64,000 nucleotides of DNA from contig NZ_KQ948426.1 in NCBI RefSeq assembly GCF_001514065.1, positions 434,001-498,000 on the forward strand. Direction: 5' to 3'. A program made the position numbers and the translations under genes. Every line of letters begins with the position of its first letter. Position 1 is the first letter of the stretch. The notes under the pieces are model-generated. The model saw only the letters and a list, made by a program, of their open reading frames with translations. It ran no database searches and was not told the origin of the DNA. The stretch comes from Streptomyces antibioticus (GTDB taxonomy: Bacteria > Actinomycetota > Actinomycetes > Streptomycetales > Streptomycetaceae). Below are positions 36,707-44,215 of the stretch, one piece after another.

Positions 36707-37635
36707 CCGGCGTCCGTGCCGGGTCGGGGGCCGGGCGCGGCGTCGGAGGCGGCACCCGGCTTGGCGTCGGGCGCGTCCTCGTCGGGCCAGGCGAGGGCGA
36801 GGGCGGTGGCCTTGCGGGCGGCCTCGGCGACCGCCTCGGGGCCTCCCCCGGCCTGCGCGGCCGCGTAGCCGACGAGGAACGTGGTCAGCGGCGCCCCGGG
36901 CCTGGCCACGTTGTGGGCGGCGTCGCGGGCGAGGTCGAGCAGGACGCCGGTGTCGACGTCGAGTTCGATGCCCAGCTCGTCCTTGACTGCGGAGATCCAT
37001 TCATCCAGCACGGGTCCATGCTCCCTGATACGTGCCCTGGCGGCGGCGATGTCGTCCCAGGTGTCGCAGTCGAAGGACGCGACGGGGTCCGGGACACGGG
37101 TGAGGTGGAGTCCGGCGGTGAGCCGGCGCAGGGGCAGCCCGGTGAGGCCGTCGTGCGCTGTGGTGAGCGTGGTGAGCTCACGGCGCAGTGCGGAGGCGCG
37201 GTAGGCGGCGACGAGGGGTTGGTCGCGGCCGTCGGCGTCGGTGAGCAGCGCTCCGTCGGTGCCGGCCGCGCGCAGGGCGGTCAGCAGGCGGCGGACGGTG
37301 TCCGCGGTGAGGAAGGGCAGGTCGGCGGAGAGGACGACGACGTCCCGCGCGGTGGTGGGGTGGAGGCCGGCGCTGAGCGCGGCGAGCGGACCGCCGCCGG
37401 GCGGGTCCTCGCGGGCCCAGGTGACGGGCCGGGCGGTGGGCCGGGGGCCGGCGACCACGACGGTGGTACGGGCGTCGGCGCAGGCGGCCAGGACGCGTTC
37501 CAGCAGCGCCCGCCCGCCCACGCGCAGGCCGGGCTTGTCCGCGCCGCCGAGCCGCCGGGCGGCACCCCCGGCGAGCACGACGGCGTCGTACGCGAGGTCG
37601 GCACCGGTGGCGCCCGCGGGCTCGTACGAGGTCAC
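36703..37635 (-). CDS. molybdenum cofactor guanylyltransferase-like protein fused to DUF6457
   Basis: 310-aa protein. The N-terminal NTP-transferase domain (about 15-195) carries VVLAGGAARRLGGADKPGL (nucleotide loop, LAGGxxxRxGxxK), VVLSADLPFLT (metal Asp) and VASFDCDTWDDI, as in MobA, which makes Mo-bis-MGD from GTP. The C-terminal segment LDEWISAVKDELGIELDV... to YAAAQAGG is a DUF6457 domain of unknown role, usually found beside Mo genes. The GTG at 37635 begins the domain; a longer frame upstream contains repeat sequence and is rejected. It is the first gene of a two-gene operon with moeA. Confidence 0.85.
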   Translation of the reverse strand: MTSYEPAGATGADLAYDAVVLAGGAARRLGGADKPGLRVGGRALLERVLAACADARTTVVVAGPRPTARPVTWAREDPPGGGPLAALSAGLHPTTARDVVVLSADLPFLTADTVRRLLTALRAAGTDGALLTDADGRDQPLVAAYRASALRRELTTLTTAHDGLTGLPLRRLTAGLHLTRVPDPVASFDCDTWDDIAAARARIREHGPVLDEWISAVKDELGIELDVDTGVLLDLARDAAHNVARPGAPLTTFLVGYAAAQAGGGPEAVAEAARKATALALAWPDEDAPDAKPGAASDAAPGPRPGTDAG

Positions 37636-37654
37636 CCTCCGAGTATGCGGGCCG

Positions 37655-37802
37655 TCGCGATCACAGGGAACGCGTGGGGCTCCGCGATCGCACGGGGCCA
37701 CTCGCGCGACCCCGCGATCACGGAGGGCACGGGAGGCGCCTCGCAGCCCTGAGCGCATGGGGCGCCTCCCTCTCGGGTGCGCTGGAGGCGTCCCGCGATC
37801 AC
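37655..37802. repeat. four scattered CCGCGATCAC-like repeats
   Basis: TCGCGATCAC (37655), CCGCGATCGC (37682), CCGCGATCAC (37712) and CCGCGATCAC (37793) lie in the 163-base gap between the E2 gene of bkd operon 2 and mobA; the last overlaps the E2 stop codon. Spacing is irregular (27, 30, 81). The function is unknown; they could bind a protein or be chance reuse of a GC-rich word. Confidence 0.5.
37731..37770 (-). terminator. terminator after bkd operon 2
   Basis: Perfect 10-bp inverted repeat GGGAGGCGCC/GGCGCCTCCC with a 20-base loop, 29 bases past the E2 stop. Confidence 0.6.
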
Positions 37803-39130
37803 AACGTGCGCAGCAGCACCGCCGGTTGTTCGACGCAGTCCGCCACGTACCGCAGGAAACCGCCCGCCGTGCCGCCGTCGCAGACGCGGTGGTCGAAGGT
37901 GAGCGACAGCTGGACGACCTGCCGGACCGCCAGCTCGCCCTCGTGCACCCACGGCTTGGGGACGATGCGGCCGACGCCGAGCATCGCGGCCTCGGGGTGG
38001 TTGATGATCGGGGTGGAGCCGTCGACGCCGAAGACGCCGTAGTTGTTCAACGTGAAGGTCCCGCCGGTGAGTTCGCCGGGGGTGAGGGTGCCGGTGCGGG
38101 CCGCCTCGGTCAGCCGGGCGAACTCCGCGGTCAGCGACTCCGCGTCCCGCGCGTGGGCGTCCCGGACGACCGGTACGACGAGCCCGCGCTCGGTCTGGGC
38201 GGCGAAGCCGATGTGGACCTGGTCGAACTGGACGACCTCCCTCGCCGCCATGTCGACCGTGGAGTTGAGCTCGGGGTAGCGGGCCAGAGCCGCCGTGCAG
38301 ATGCGGGCCAGCAGGGCGAGCAGGGAGATCTTCGATCCCCCGGCGGCGTTCATCGCGGCACGCGCACGCATGAGTTCGGTCGCGTCGGCGTCGACCCAGC
38401 AGGTGGCGTCGGGGATCTCGCGCCGGCTGCGGGACAGCTTGTCGGCGACGGCACCGCGGATGCCCTTGAGGGGGGTGCGGGTGCCTCCGGCGACAGGGGC
38501 GGCCGGGGTGGGCGTCGGTTCCGGAGCCGATGTGAGTGCCGGTGCGGCCGTCGGCTGGGAGGCGGTGCGTCCCTGGGCCGTGGCCGCGCGCAGCGCGTAC
38601 TCCACGTCCGCCCGCAGGATCAGCCCCTCGGGGCCGGAGCCGGTCAGCTCCCGCAGGTCCAGGCCGTTCTCCCGGGCCAGCTTGCGCACCAGCGGCGAGA
38701 TCACCGGAACAGGCCCTTCCACCGGTTCGGGAACCGCCGGCCGCCCGTTCGCAGCCATGGGCGCCGCGGGCCTCCGTACCCTTCTGCGCCGCGCCGGTGC
38801 CTCCGAAGTGCCGTATCCCACCAGCACGTTCCCCGAGCCCTCGGCCGGCGCGCCCGTCTCATCCGCCGGACCGCCGGAGGCAGGCGCCCCCACGGCGACC
38901 GTGATCAGCGGCGCGCCCACGGGCAGTTCCGTGCCCTCCTCACCGAAGCGGGCCGTGACGACACCCCCGTACGGGCTGGGCACGTCGACCAGCGCCTTGG
39001 CGGTCTCGACCTCGACGACCGGCTGGTCGACGGCGACCACGTCACCGACCTCCACCAGCCAGCGGACGATCTCCGCCTCGGTGAGCCCCTCCCCGAGGTC
39101 GGGGAGCTTGAACTCCAGCACCTGTGCCAT
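37799..39130 (-). CDS. bkdC: branched-chain 2-oxo acid dehydrogenase E2 (cluster 2)
   Basis: 443-aa dihydrolipoyl acyltransferase paralogous to that at 28.3-29.7 kb. It has one lipoyl domain (EVETAKALVDVPSP with the modified Lys), an Ala/Pro/Thr-rich linker, an E1-binding domain (VRKLARENGLDLRELTGSG) and a catalytic domain ending SLTFDHRVCDGGTAGGF, the HxxxDG-equivalent His and Asp. The start at ATG 39130 shares one base with the E1 beta stop (TGATG). It is the last gene of the operon, followed by a hairpin. Confidence 0.93.
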   Translation of the reverse strand: MAQVLEFKLPDLGEGLTEAEIVRWLVEVGDVVAVDQPVVEVETAKALVDVPSPYGGVVTARFGEEGTELPVGAPLITVAVGAPASGGPADETGAPAEGSGNVLVGYGTSEAPARRRRVRRPAAPMAANGRPAVPEPVEGPVPVISPLVRKLARENGLDLRELTGSGPEGLILRADVEYALRAATAQGRTASQPTAAPALTSAPEPTPTPAAPVAGGTRTPLKGIRGAVADKLSRSRREIPDATCWVDADATELMRARAAMNAAGGSKISLLALLARICTAALARYPELNSTVDMAAREVVQFDQVHIGFAAQTERGLVVPVVRDAHARDAESLTAEFARLTEAARTGTLTPGELTGGTFTLNNYGVFGVDGSTPIINHPEAAMLGVGRIVPKPWVHEGELAVRQVVQLSLTFDHRVCDGGTAGGFLRYVADCVEQPAVLLRTL

Positions 39131-40134
39131 CAGCTCTCGGCCTCCCACTGCAGACGCCCCACGGCGTCCAGGATCCGGTCCACGCCGGGCAGGTGGTGAC
39201 GCTCCAGCATCGGCGGCGGGTAGGGGATGTCGAACCCGGCCACGCGCAGCACCGGCGCCTCCAGATGGTGGAAGCAGCGCTCCATGACACGGGCCGCGAT
39301 CTCCCCGCCCGGGCCGCCGAACCCGCCCGACTCGTGCACGACGACCGCGCGTCCGGTCCGCCGTACCGAGGCGCAGACCGTCTCGTCGTCGAACGGCACC
39401 AGGGAGCGCAGGTCGACGACTTCGAGGTCCCACCCCTCGGCCCGGGCCGCCTCGGCGGCTTCGAGGCAGACGGGTACGGACGGCCCGTACGTGATGAGCG
39501 TGGCGCTCCGGCCCGAGCGCCGCACCACCGCGCGGCCTATCGGTTCAACGCTCTGGGGCTCCTCGGGGTTCCAGGAGTCCTTCGACCAGTACAGGCGCTT
39601 GGGTTCGAGGAAGACGACCGGGTCGTCGGAGGCGATCGCGGCGCGCAGCAGGCCGTAGGCGTCGGCGACCGTGGCGGGCGCGACGACATGGAGCCCCGGG
39701 GTCGCCAGGTAGTACGCCTCGGAGGAGTCGCTGTGGTGCTCGACGCCGCCGATGCCGCCGCCGTAGGGGACGCGGATGGTGATCGGGAGCGGCATGGTGC
39801 CGCGCGTGCGGTTGCGCATGCGGGCGACATGGCTGATGAGCTGCTCGAACGCCGGGTAGGCGAACGCGTCGAACTGCATCTCCACGACCGGCCGCAGCCC
39901 GTACATCGCCATGCCGACGGCGGTGCCGAGGATGCCGGCCTCGGCGAGCGGGGTGTCGGTGCAGCGGTCCTCGCCGAACTCCTTGGCGAGGCCGTCGGTG
40001 ACCCGGAAGACGCCGCCGAGGGTGCCGACGTCCTCGCCCATGACGTGGACGGTGGGGTCGGCGGCCATCGCGTCGCGCATCGCGCGCGTGAGGGCCTGCG
40101 CCATGGTGGCGGGCTTCACCGCGACGGTGGTCAT
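39130..40134 (-). CDS. bkdB: branched-chain 2-oxo acid dehydrogenase E1 beta (cluster 2)
   Basis: 334-aa transketolase-like beta subunit: VHVMGEDVGTLGGVFRVTDGL, DTPLAEAGILGTAVGMAM, VVEMQFDAFAYPAFEQL, VPYGGGIGGVEHHSDS and FLEPKRLYW match cluster 1 closely. It overlaps the E1 alpha stop by 4 bases and E2 by 1 base, so the three are translationally coupled. The Glu of MGEDVG is the expected ThDP activator. Confidence 0.93.
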   Translation of the reverse strand: MTTVAVKPATMAQALTRAMRDAMAADPTVHVMGEDVGTLGGVFRVTDGLAKEFGEDRCTDTPLAEAGILGTAVGMAMYGLRPVVEMQFDAFAYPAFEQLISHVARMRNRTRGTMPLPITIRVPYGGGIGGVEHHSDSSEAYYLATPGLHVVAPATVADAYGLLRAAIASDDPVVFLEPKRLYWSKDSWNPEEPQSVEPIGRAVVRRSGRSATLITYGPSVPVCLEAAEAARAEGWDLEVVDLRSLVPFDDETVCASVRRTGRAVVVHESGGFGGPGGEIAARVMERCFHHLEAPVLRVAGFDIPYPPPMLERHHLPGVDRILDAVGRLQWEAES

Positions 40135-41261
40135 GGAGTCTCCCCCTCGGCTTCCAGCTCGGCCTGCAACTGGGCGCGCTGCTCCAGCAGTTGCGGGGTG
40201 GGTTCGGCGTAGACGTGGGCGAACAGGTCCATGGGGTCGAGGACCGGGTCCTGGTTCATGCGCTCGCGCAGGTCGGCGGCCATGGTCTCGGCGGCGTCGC
40301 GGGCGGCCTGGATGCCGGCGTCGTCGAGGAGACCTCGCGTGGTCAGCTCGTGTTCGAGGAGCTTGATCGGGTCGTGGTCGCGCCAGGCGTCGACCTCGGC
40401 GTCGCCGCGGTAGCGGGTCGCGTCGTCGGCGTTGGTGTGGGCCTCCACGCGGTACGTGATGGCCTCGACGAGGGTGGGGCCGCCGCCCGCGCGCGCGTGC
40501 CGTACGGCGTCGGCGAGGACCTGGTGCACGGCCGCCGCGTCGTTGCCGTCCACCAGCCGGCCGGGCATACCGTAGCCGACGGCCTTGTGGGCCAGCGACG
40601 GGGCCGCGGTCTGCTTGGCGAGCGGGACGGAGATCGCGAAGCCGTTGTTCTGGACGAGGAAGACGACCGGCGCCTGCCAGACGGCGGCGAAGTTCAGCGC
40701 CTCGTGGAAGTCGCCCTCGCTGGTGCCGCCGTCGCCGACCAGGGCGAGCGCGACCACGTCGTCGCCCTTGAGTCGGGCGGCGTGCGCGAGGCCCACGGCG
40801 TGCGGGAGCTGGGTGGCCAGCGGGGTGCACAGGGGGGCGATCCGGTGCTCGTGCGGGTCGTAGCCGGTGTGCCAGTCGCCGCGCAGCAGCGTCAGCGCCT
40901 CGACGGGGTCGAGGCCGCGGGCGACGGCGGCGAGGGTGTCGCGGTAGCTGGGGAAGAGCCAGTCACGGTCCTCCAGGACCAGCGCGGCGGCGACCTCGCA
41001 GGCCTCCTGGCCGGTGCTGGAGGGATAGACGGCGAGGCGGCCCTGCTTGGTGAGGGCGGTCGCCTGCGCGTTGTACCGACGGCCGCGCACCAGTTCGGCG
41101 TAGAGGCGGCGCAGCAGGCCGGGGTCGGCCTTGCCGGCGGCCTCGGTGCCGAGGACGCGGTACGGCTCCGCGTCCGGCAGCAGCGGCGCGGGGTCGGTAC
41201 GGGGCTGCCAGGCGGGCGGCGGCGATGGCCGGTACCCGCCCCGCTGCTCCATGACCGTCAT
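40131..41261 (-). CDS. bkdA: branched-chain 2-oxo acid dehydrogenase E1 alpha (cluster 2)
   Basis: 376-aa ThDP-binding alpha subunit. The cofactor motif is VGDGGTSEGDFHEALNFAAVWQAPVVFLVQNN (signature), with WLFPSYRDTLAAVARG and YRVEAHTNADDATRYRG around the active site. The ATG at 41261 was chosen because GAGGAGGTG sits 7 bases upstream; the frame extends 13 codons further. It is the first gene of operon 2, with an ACCGAttGTTCGGT operator 61 bases upstream of the start and the Lrp-type regulator divergent beyond it. Confidence 0.93.
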   Translation of the reverse strand: MTVMEQRGGYRPSPPPAWQPRTDPAPLLPDAEPYRVLGTEAAGKADPGLLRRLYAELVRGRRYNAQATALTKQGRLAVYPSSTGQEACEVAAALVLEDRDWLFPSYRDTLAAVARGLDPVEALTLLRGDWHTGYDPHEHRIAPLCTPLATQLPHAVGLAHAARLKGDDVVALALVGDGGTSEGDFHEALNFAAVWQAPVVFLVQNNGFAISVPLAKQTAAPSLAHKAVGYGMPGRLVDGNDAAAVHQVLADAVRHARAGGGPTLVEAITYRVEAHTNADDATRYRGDAEVDAWRDHDPIKLLEHELTTRGLLDDAGIQAARDAAETMAADLRERMNQDPVLDPMDLFAHVYAEPTPQLLEQRAQLQAELEAEGETP

Positions 41262-41321
41262 GACGGCACCTCCTCGTGGGAGCGGCTTCAGACACGTCAC
41301 GGCTTGTGATGCGCCTCACCT

Positions 41322-41335
41322 ACCGATTGTTCGGT
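41322..41335. promoter_or_regulatory. PaaR-box-like operator in front of bkd operon 2
   Basis: ACCGATTGTTCGGT differs by one base from the paa operator core found at 44100 and 48760 (ACCGAnCGnTCGGT). It sits 61 bases upstream of the E1 alpha start codon, where a bound repressor could act. The regulator is inferred to be the TetR protein encoded at 41.9-42.5 kb. Confidence 0.6.
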
Positions 41336-41364
41336 CGTCGGCACATTTTGGCTACAGGCCCCCT

Positions 41365-41396
41365 CAGGCTGTGGACAAACGGTTCTCCACAGCCTG
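41365..41396. promoter_or_regulatory. 11-bp inverted repeat with two DnaA-box-like cores
   Basis: CAGGCTGTGGA (41365-41375) and TCCACAGCCTG (41386-41396) form a perfect inverted repeat with 10 bases between, in the divergent gap before the Lrp-type gene. It contains TGTGGACAA (41370-41378, the complement of the Streptomyces DnaA-box consensus TTGTCCACA) and TTCTCCACA (41383-41391). It may be the Lrp/BkdR operator, a DnaA-binding site, or both. Confidence 0.5.
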
Positions 41397-41436
41397 CAAT
41401 GAACGCAGTACGTCCATGGTAGGGAGGCGGGGGGAC

Positions 41437-41937
41437 ATGGCACCTGAACAAATGGCCGAAGGACCGGAGGGTGGCGTCCCCCTGCCACCCCCGCGTCCTC
41501 TCGACGCCATCGATCAGGACATCCTCCAGATGCTCCAGGTCGACGGCCGTGCCTCGATAAGGTCCGTCGCCGAACGTGTCCACGTCTCCCGCGCCAACGC
41601 CTACGCGCGTATCAACCGCCTCATCGAGGACGGCGTGATCCGCGGCTTCGGGGCCCGCGTCGACCACGAACGCGCGGGTCAGGGCACCTCGGCGTACATC
41701 ACCCTGAAGATCGTCCAGAACACCTGGCGCACGGTCCGCGAGCAACTGCGCCAGCTCCCCGGCGCGTCCCACATCGCCCTGGTCGGCGGCGACTTCGACG
41801 TCCTGCTGCTGGTGCACACGCCGGACAACAGATCCCTGCGCGAGCTGGTCCTCACCCGCCTCCAGGCCATCCCGGAGGTACTGAGCACGCGCACGCTCCT
41901 GGTCTTCGAGGAGGAGGACCTGGAGCCGCAGGGCTGA
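41437..41937 (+). CDS. Lrp/AsnC-family regulator (BkdR-like)
   Basis: 166-aa regulator: N-terminal AsnC-type helix-turn-helix (LDAIDQDILQMLQVDGRASIRSVAERVHVSRANAYARINRL, in part) and C-terminal RAM ligand domain (IALVGGDFDVLLLVHTPDNRSLRELVL, in part). A disordered leader of about 20 residues precedes the DNA-binding domain. It is divergent from bkd operon 2, the arrangement of bkdR genes that control branched-chain oxo acid dehydrogenase operons in response to branched amino acids. ATG 41437 was chosen; an in-frame ATG seven codons earlier (41416) is also possible. Confidence 0.85.
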   Translation: MAPEQMAEGPEGGVPLPPPRPLDAIDQDILQMLQVDGRASIRSVAERVHVSRANAYARINRLIEDGVIRGFGARVDHERAGQGTSAYITLKIVQNTWRTVREQLRQLPGASHIALVGGDFDVLLLVHTPDNRSLRELVLTRLQAIPEVLSTRTLLVFEEEDLEPQG

Positions 41938-41938
41938 G

Positions 41939-42529
41939 TCAGCCGGCGTTCCTGAGTCCCCCGAACACCAGCTGCGCCACCGCGTCCGCCACTTCGCGCT
42001 CGTTCATCCCGCGCCCGTCCGGCCGGTACCACTCCACGATGGAGTTGATCATCCCGAAGACGAGCCGGGTCGCGAGGCGCACCTCCACGTCGCCGCGTAC
42101 GTCCCCCTCGGCGGCCGCGGCCTTCAGCAGTTCGGCGACCCGGTGGTCGAACTCGCGGCGGCGCTCCAGGGCCCAGCGCTCGGTGCCGGTGTTGCCGCGG
42201 ACGCGCAGCAGCAGGGTGACGTAGGGGAGTTCGGCGATGAGGACCTCGACCATGCGCCGGACCACGTACTCCAGGCGCTCGGCGGCGTGCCCCACGCGCG
42301 CGTGCTCCTCGTCGAGGATGCCGAACAGGCCGTCCAGCGCACGGCTGACGGCCCGCCGCAGCAGCTCCTCCTTGCCCGCCACGTGGTGGTAGATCGAGGA
42401 CTTGGAGATCCCGGCCGCCTTGGAGAGGTGCTCCATGGAGGTGCCGTCGTAGCCGCGCTCGTTGAAGACCTGGACGGCGACGGACAGCAGCGTCTCGGGG
42501 GTGTACGTGTCGCGCTTGGCGGTGGTCAT
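41939..42529 (-). CDS. TetR-family regulator (PaaR-like)
   Basis: 196-aa repressor: the N-terminal TetR helix-turn-helix lies at about residues 10-55 (LLSVAVQVFNERGYDGTSMEHLSKAAGISKSSIYHHVAGKEEL, in part), followed by a helical ligand domain (YVVRRMVEVLIAELPYVTLLLRV, MINSIVEWYRPDGRGM). It is coupled by a 4-base overlap to the 3-hydroxyacyl-CoA dehydrogenase gene of the paa region, and the ACCGATCGTTCGGT operator precedes that operon. This supports a PaaR-type, phenylacetyl-CoA-responsive role with autoregulation. It converges with the Lrp-type gene with only one base between stop codons. Confidence 0.85.
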   Translation of the reverse strand: MTTAKRDTYTPETLLSVAVQVFNERGYDGTSMEHLSKAAGISKSSIYHHVAGKEELLRRAVSRALDGLFGILDEEHARVGHAAERLEYVVRRMVEVLIAELPYVTLLLRVRGNTGTERWALERRREFDHRVAELLKAAAAEGDVRGDVEVRLATRLVFGMINSIVEWYRPDGRGMNEREVADAVAQLVFGGLRNAG

Positions 42530-44043
42530 GACGTACTGCCCTCCCTCTTGTCGGTGGCGTACGCGTGGCGGTACAGCGCGAGGGACGGCGCGTACCGCCC
42601 GGAGGGGTCGCGCAGGTGCAGGTCGTCCAGGAGCGCGTAGGCCCAGTTGCGGCCCAGCCGGCGGCTCCATTCGAAGGGGCCCAGGGGGTAGTTGACCCCG
42701 AGCCGCATCGCTGTGTCGATGTCCTCCTCCGTGGCCACGCCCTTGGCCAAGGCGTCGTGCGCGAGGTCGACGATCCGGGCGACCGTGCGCGCGACGATCA
42801 TGCCGGGGACGTCTCCGATGACGCTGACGTCCTTGCCGAGCGCCTGGAAGAGGCCGATGGCCTCGGCGAGGGTCTGCGGGGCGGTGTCCTGGGAGGCGGA
42901 CAGGGCGATGCGGGTGGCGCGGCGGTAGTCGAGGGCGAGGTCGAAATAGACCACGTCCCGGAACTCCACCGACGTCTGCCCGTCCGCGAGCGCCAGCTGG
43001 CCGCCGCTCGGCAGCACCAACCGGGTGCCGTAGTCCTCCTCGTCCTCGCGGACCTGGATGCCCGCCTCGCGGATCAGGGCGAGCAGCTCGGAGGCGGGGC
43101 CCAGGTCGCCCTCGGCAGTGACGTGGGCGGGCGGCTGGGAGGGTTCGGCGGTGTGCGGCTCGGCGGGCTCGGCGTCCGGCCCGTGGTCGTACCAGCCGTG
43201 CCCGCTCTTGCGGCCGAGGCGGCCCGACTCGACCAGGCGGCGCTGGGCGAGCGAGGGGGTGAAGCGGACGTCCCGGAAGAAGGACTCCCAGACCGAGTGC
43301 GTGACGGACTCGTTGACGTCCTGCCCGATGAGGTCGGTGAGCTCGAACGCGCCCATTTTGAAGCCGCCGGACTCGCGCAGCACCGCGTCGATGGTGGCGG
43401 GGTCGGCGCCCTGGGCCTCGTAGACCGCGAACGCCTCGGCGTAGAAGGGCCGGGCGATGCGGTTGACGATGAAGCCGGGGGTGTCGGCGCAGGCGACCGG
43501 TGTCTTGCCCCACGCGCGTGCCGTCTCGTACGCGCGCGTGGCCGACGTGACGTCGGTGGCGAACCCGGAGACGACCTCGACGAGCGGCAGCAGCGGGGCC
43601 GGGTTGAAGAAGTGCAGGCCCACGAGACGGCCGGGATTGCGCAGGGCGCCGCCGATCGCGGTCACCGACAGGGAGGAGGTGTTGGTGGCGAGCAGACAGT
43701 CCTGGTCGACCACGTCCTCCAGCTCCCGGAACAGCTCCTGCTTGACGTCCAACCGCTCCAGGACGGCCTCGACCACCAGGGAGCAGTCGGCGAGGTCGGC
43801 GAGCGTGCCGGCGGCCGTCAGACGGGCGCGTGCCGCGTCCCGGTCGGTGCCGGTGAGGCGGTCCTTCTCGACGAGCCGGTCGAGGCGGGCGCCGATCGCG
43901 TCGGCCGCCGCCTGGGCACGCCCGGGGGCGGTGTCGTACAGCCGTACGGGGTGGCCGGCGACCAACGCGACCTGGGCGATGCCCTGGCCCATGGTGCCGG
44001 TGCCGACGACGGCCACGGGGCTGCTGAGGTCGAGTGCTGTCAT
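42526..44043 (-). CDS. 3-hydroxyacyl-CoA dehydrogenase (PaaH-like)
   Basis: 505-aa NAD-dependent enzyme oxidising 3-hydroxyacyl-CoA in the lower phenylacetate pathway (or 3-hydroxybutyryl-CoA). The Rossmann motif is VAVVGTGTMGQGIAQVALVAGH; SSLSVTAIG, LVGLHFFNPAPLLPLVEVV (catalytic His-containing), DTPGFIVNRIARPF and ELTDLIGQDVN are the family signatures. A second C-terminal 3HCDH domain (MRLGVNYPLGPFEWSRRLG) makes it the long, about 500-aa class seen in paa clusters. It starts at ATG 44043 and is cotranscribed with the TetR gene downstream. Confidence 0.93.
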   Translation of the reverse strand: MTALDLSSPVAVVGTGTMGQGIAQVALVAGHPVRLYDTAPGRAQAAADAIGARLDRLVEKDRLTGTDRDAARARLTAAGTLADLADCSLVVEAVLERLDVKQELFRELEDVVDQDCLLATNTSSLSVTAIGGALRNPGRLVGLHFFNPAPLLPLVEVVSGFATDVTSATRAYETARAWGKTPVACADTPGFIVNRIARPFYAEAFAVYEAQGADPATIDAVLRESGGFKMGAFELTDLIGQDVNESVTHSVWESFFRDVRFTPSLAQRRLVESGRLGRKSGHGWYDHGPDAEPAEPHTAEPSQPPAHVTAEGDLGPASELLALIREAGIQVREDEEDYGTRLVLPSGGQLALADGQTSVEFRDVVYFDLALDYRRATRIALSASQDTAPQTLAEAIGLFQALGKDVSVIGDVPGMIVARTVARIVDLAHDALAKGVATEEDIDTAMRLGVNYPLGPFEWSRRLGRNWAYALLDDLHLRDPSGRYAPSLALYRHAYATDKREGSTS

Positions 44044-44066
44044 GTGCGCGATCCTCCCGCACGGGG

Positions 44067-44075
44067 TTTTCCACA
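44067..44075. promoter_or_regulatory. DnaA-box-like TTTTCCACA
   Basis: A DnaA-box-type 9-mer between the 3HCDH start and the PaaR-type operator, one of six similar sites seen in 41-57 kb. Binding is not demonstrated. Confidence 0.35.
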
Positions 44076-44099
44076 GATGCGGCGGACCCCCTTGTCCCG

Positions 44100-44113
44100 A
44101 CCGATCGTTCGGT
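44100..44113. promoter_or_regulatory. PaaR-type operator between 3HCDH and paaN
   Basis: ACCGATCGTTCGGT, an inverted-repeat core shared with the site before paaA (48760, the exact complement). It lies in the 172-base divergent gap serving both the 3HCDH-tetR operon and paaN. It resembles the core of the PaaR operator known from Corynebacterium (recalled from memory). Confidence 0.7.
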
Positions 44114-44141
44114 TACTCTAACTCTGACTGGCCGTTCCTGC

Positions 44142-44161
44142 CCATGGTTCCGACCATGGTT
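44142..44161. repeat. CCATGGTT direct repeat upstream of paaN
   Basis: CCATGGTT occurs twice with a 12-base period (44142-44149, 44154-44161), forming also a CCATGGT/ACCATGG inverted repeat, 55 bases before the paaN start. It could be a second regulator's site or a leader structure. Confidence 0.45.
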
Positions 44162-44215
44162 GTGCCCAGGTCATGAGCTCGACGCAGAGTTCTCCAGACG
44201 AGGAGTTGGTCCCGC

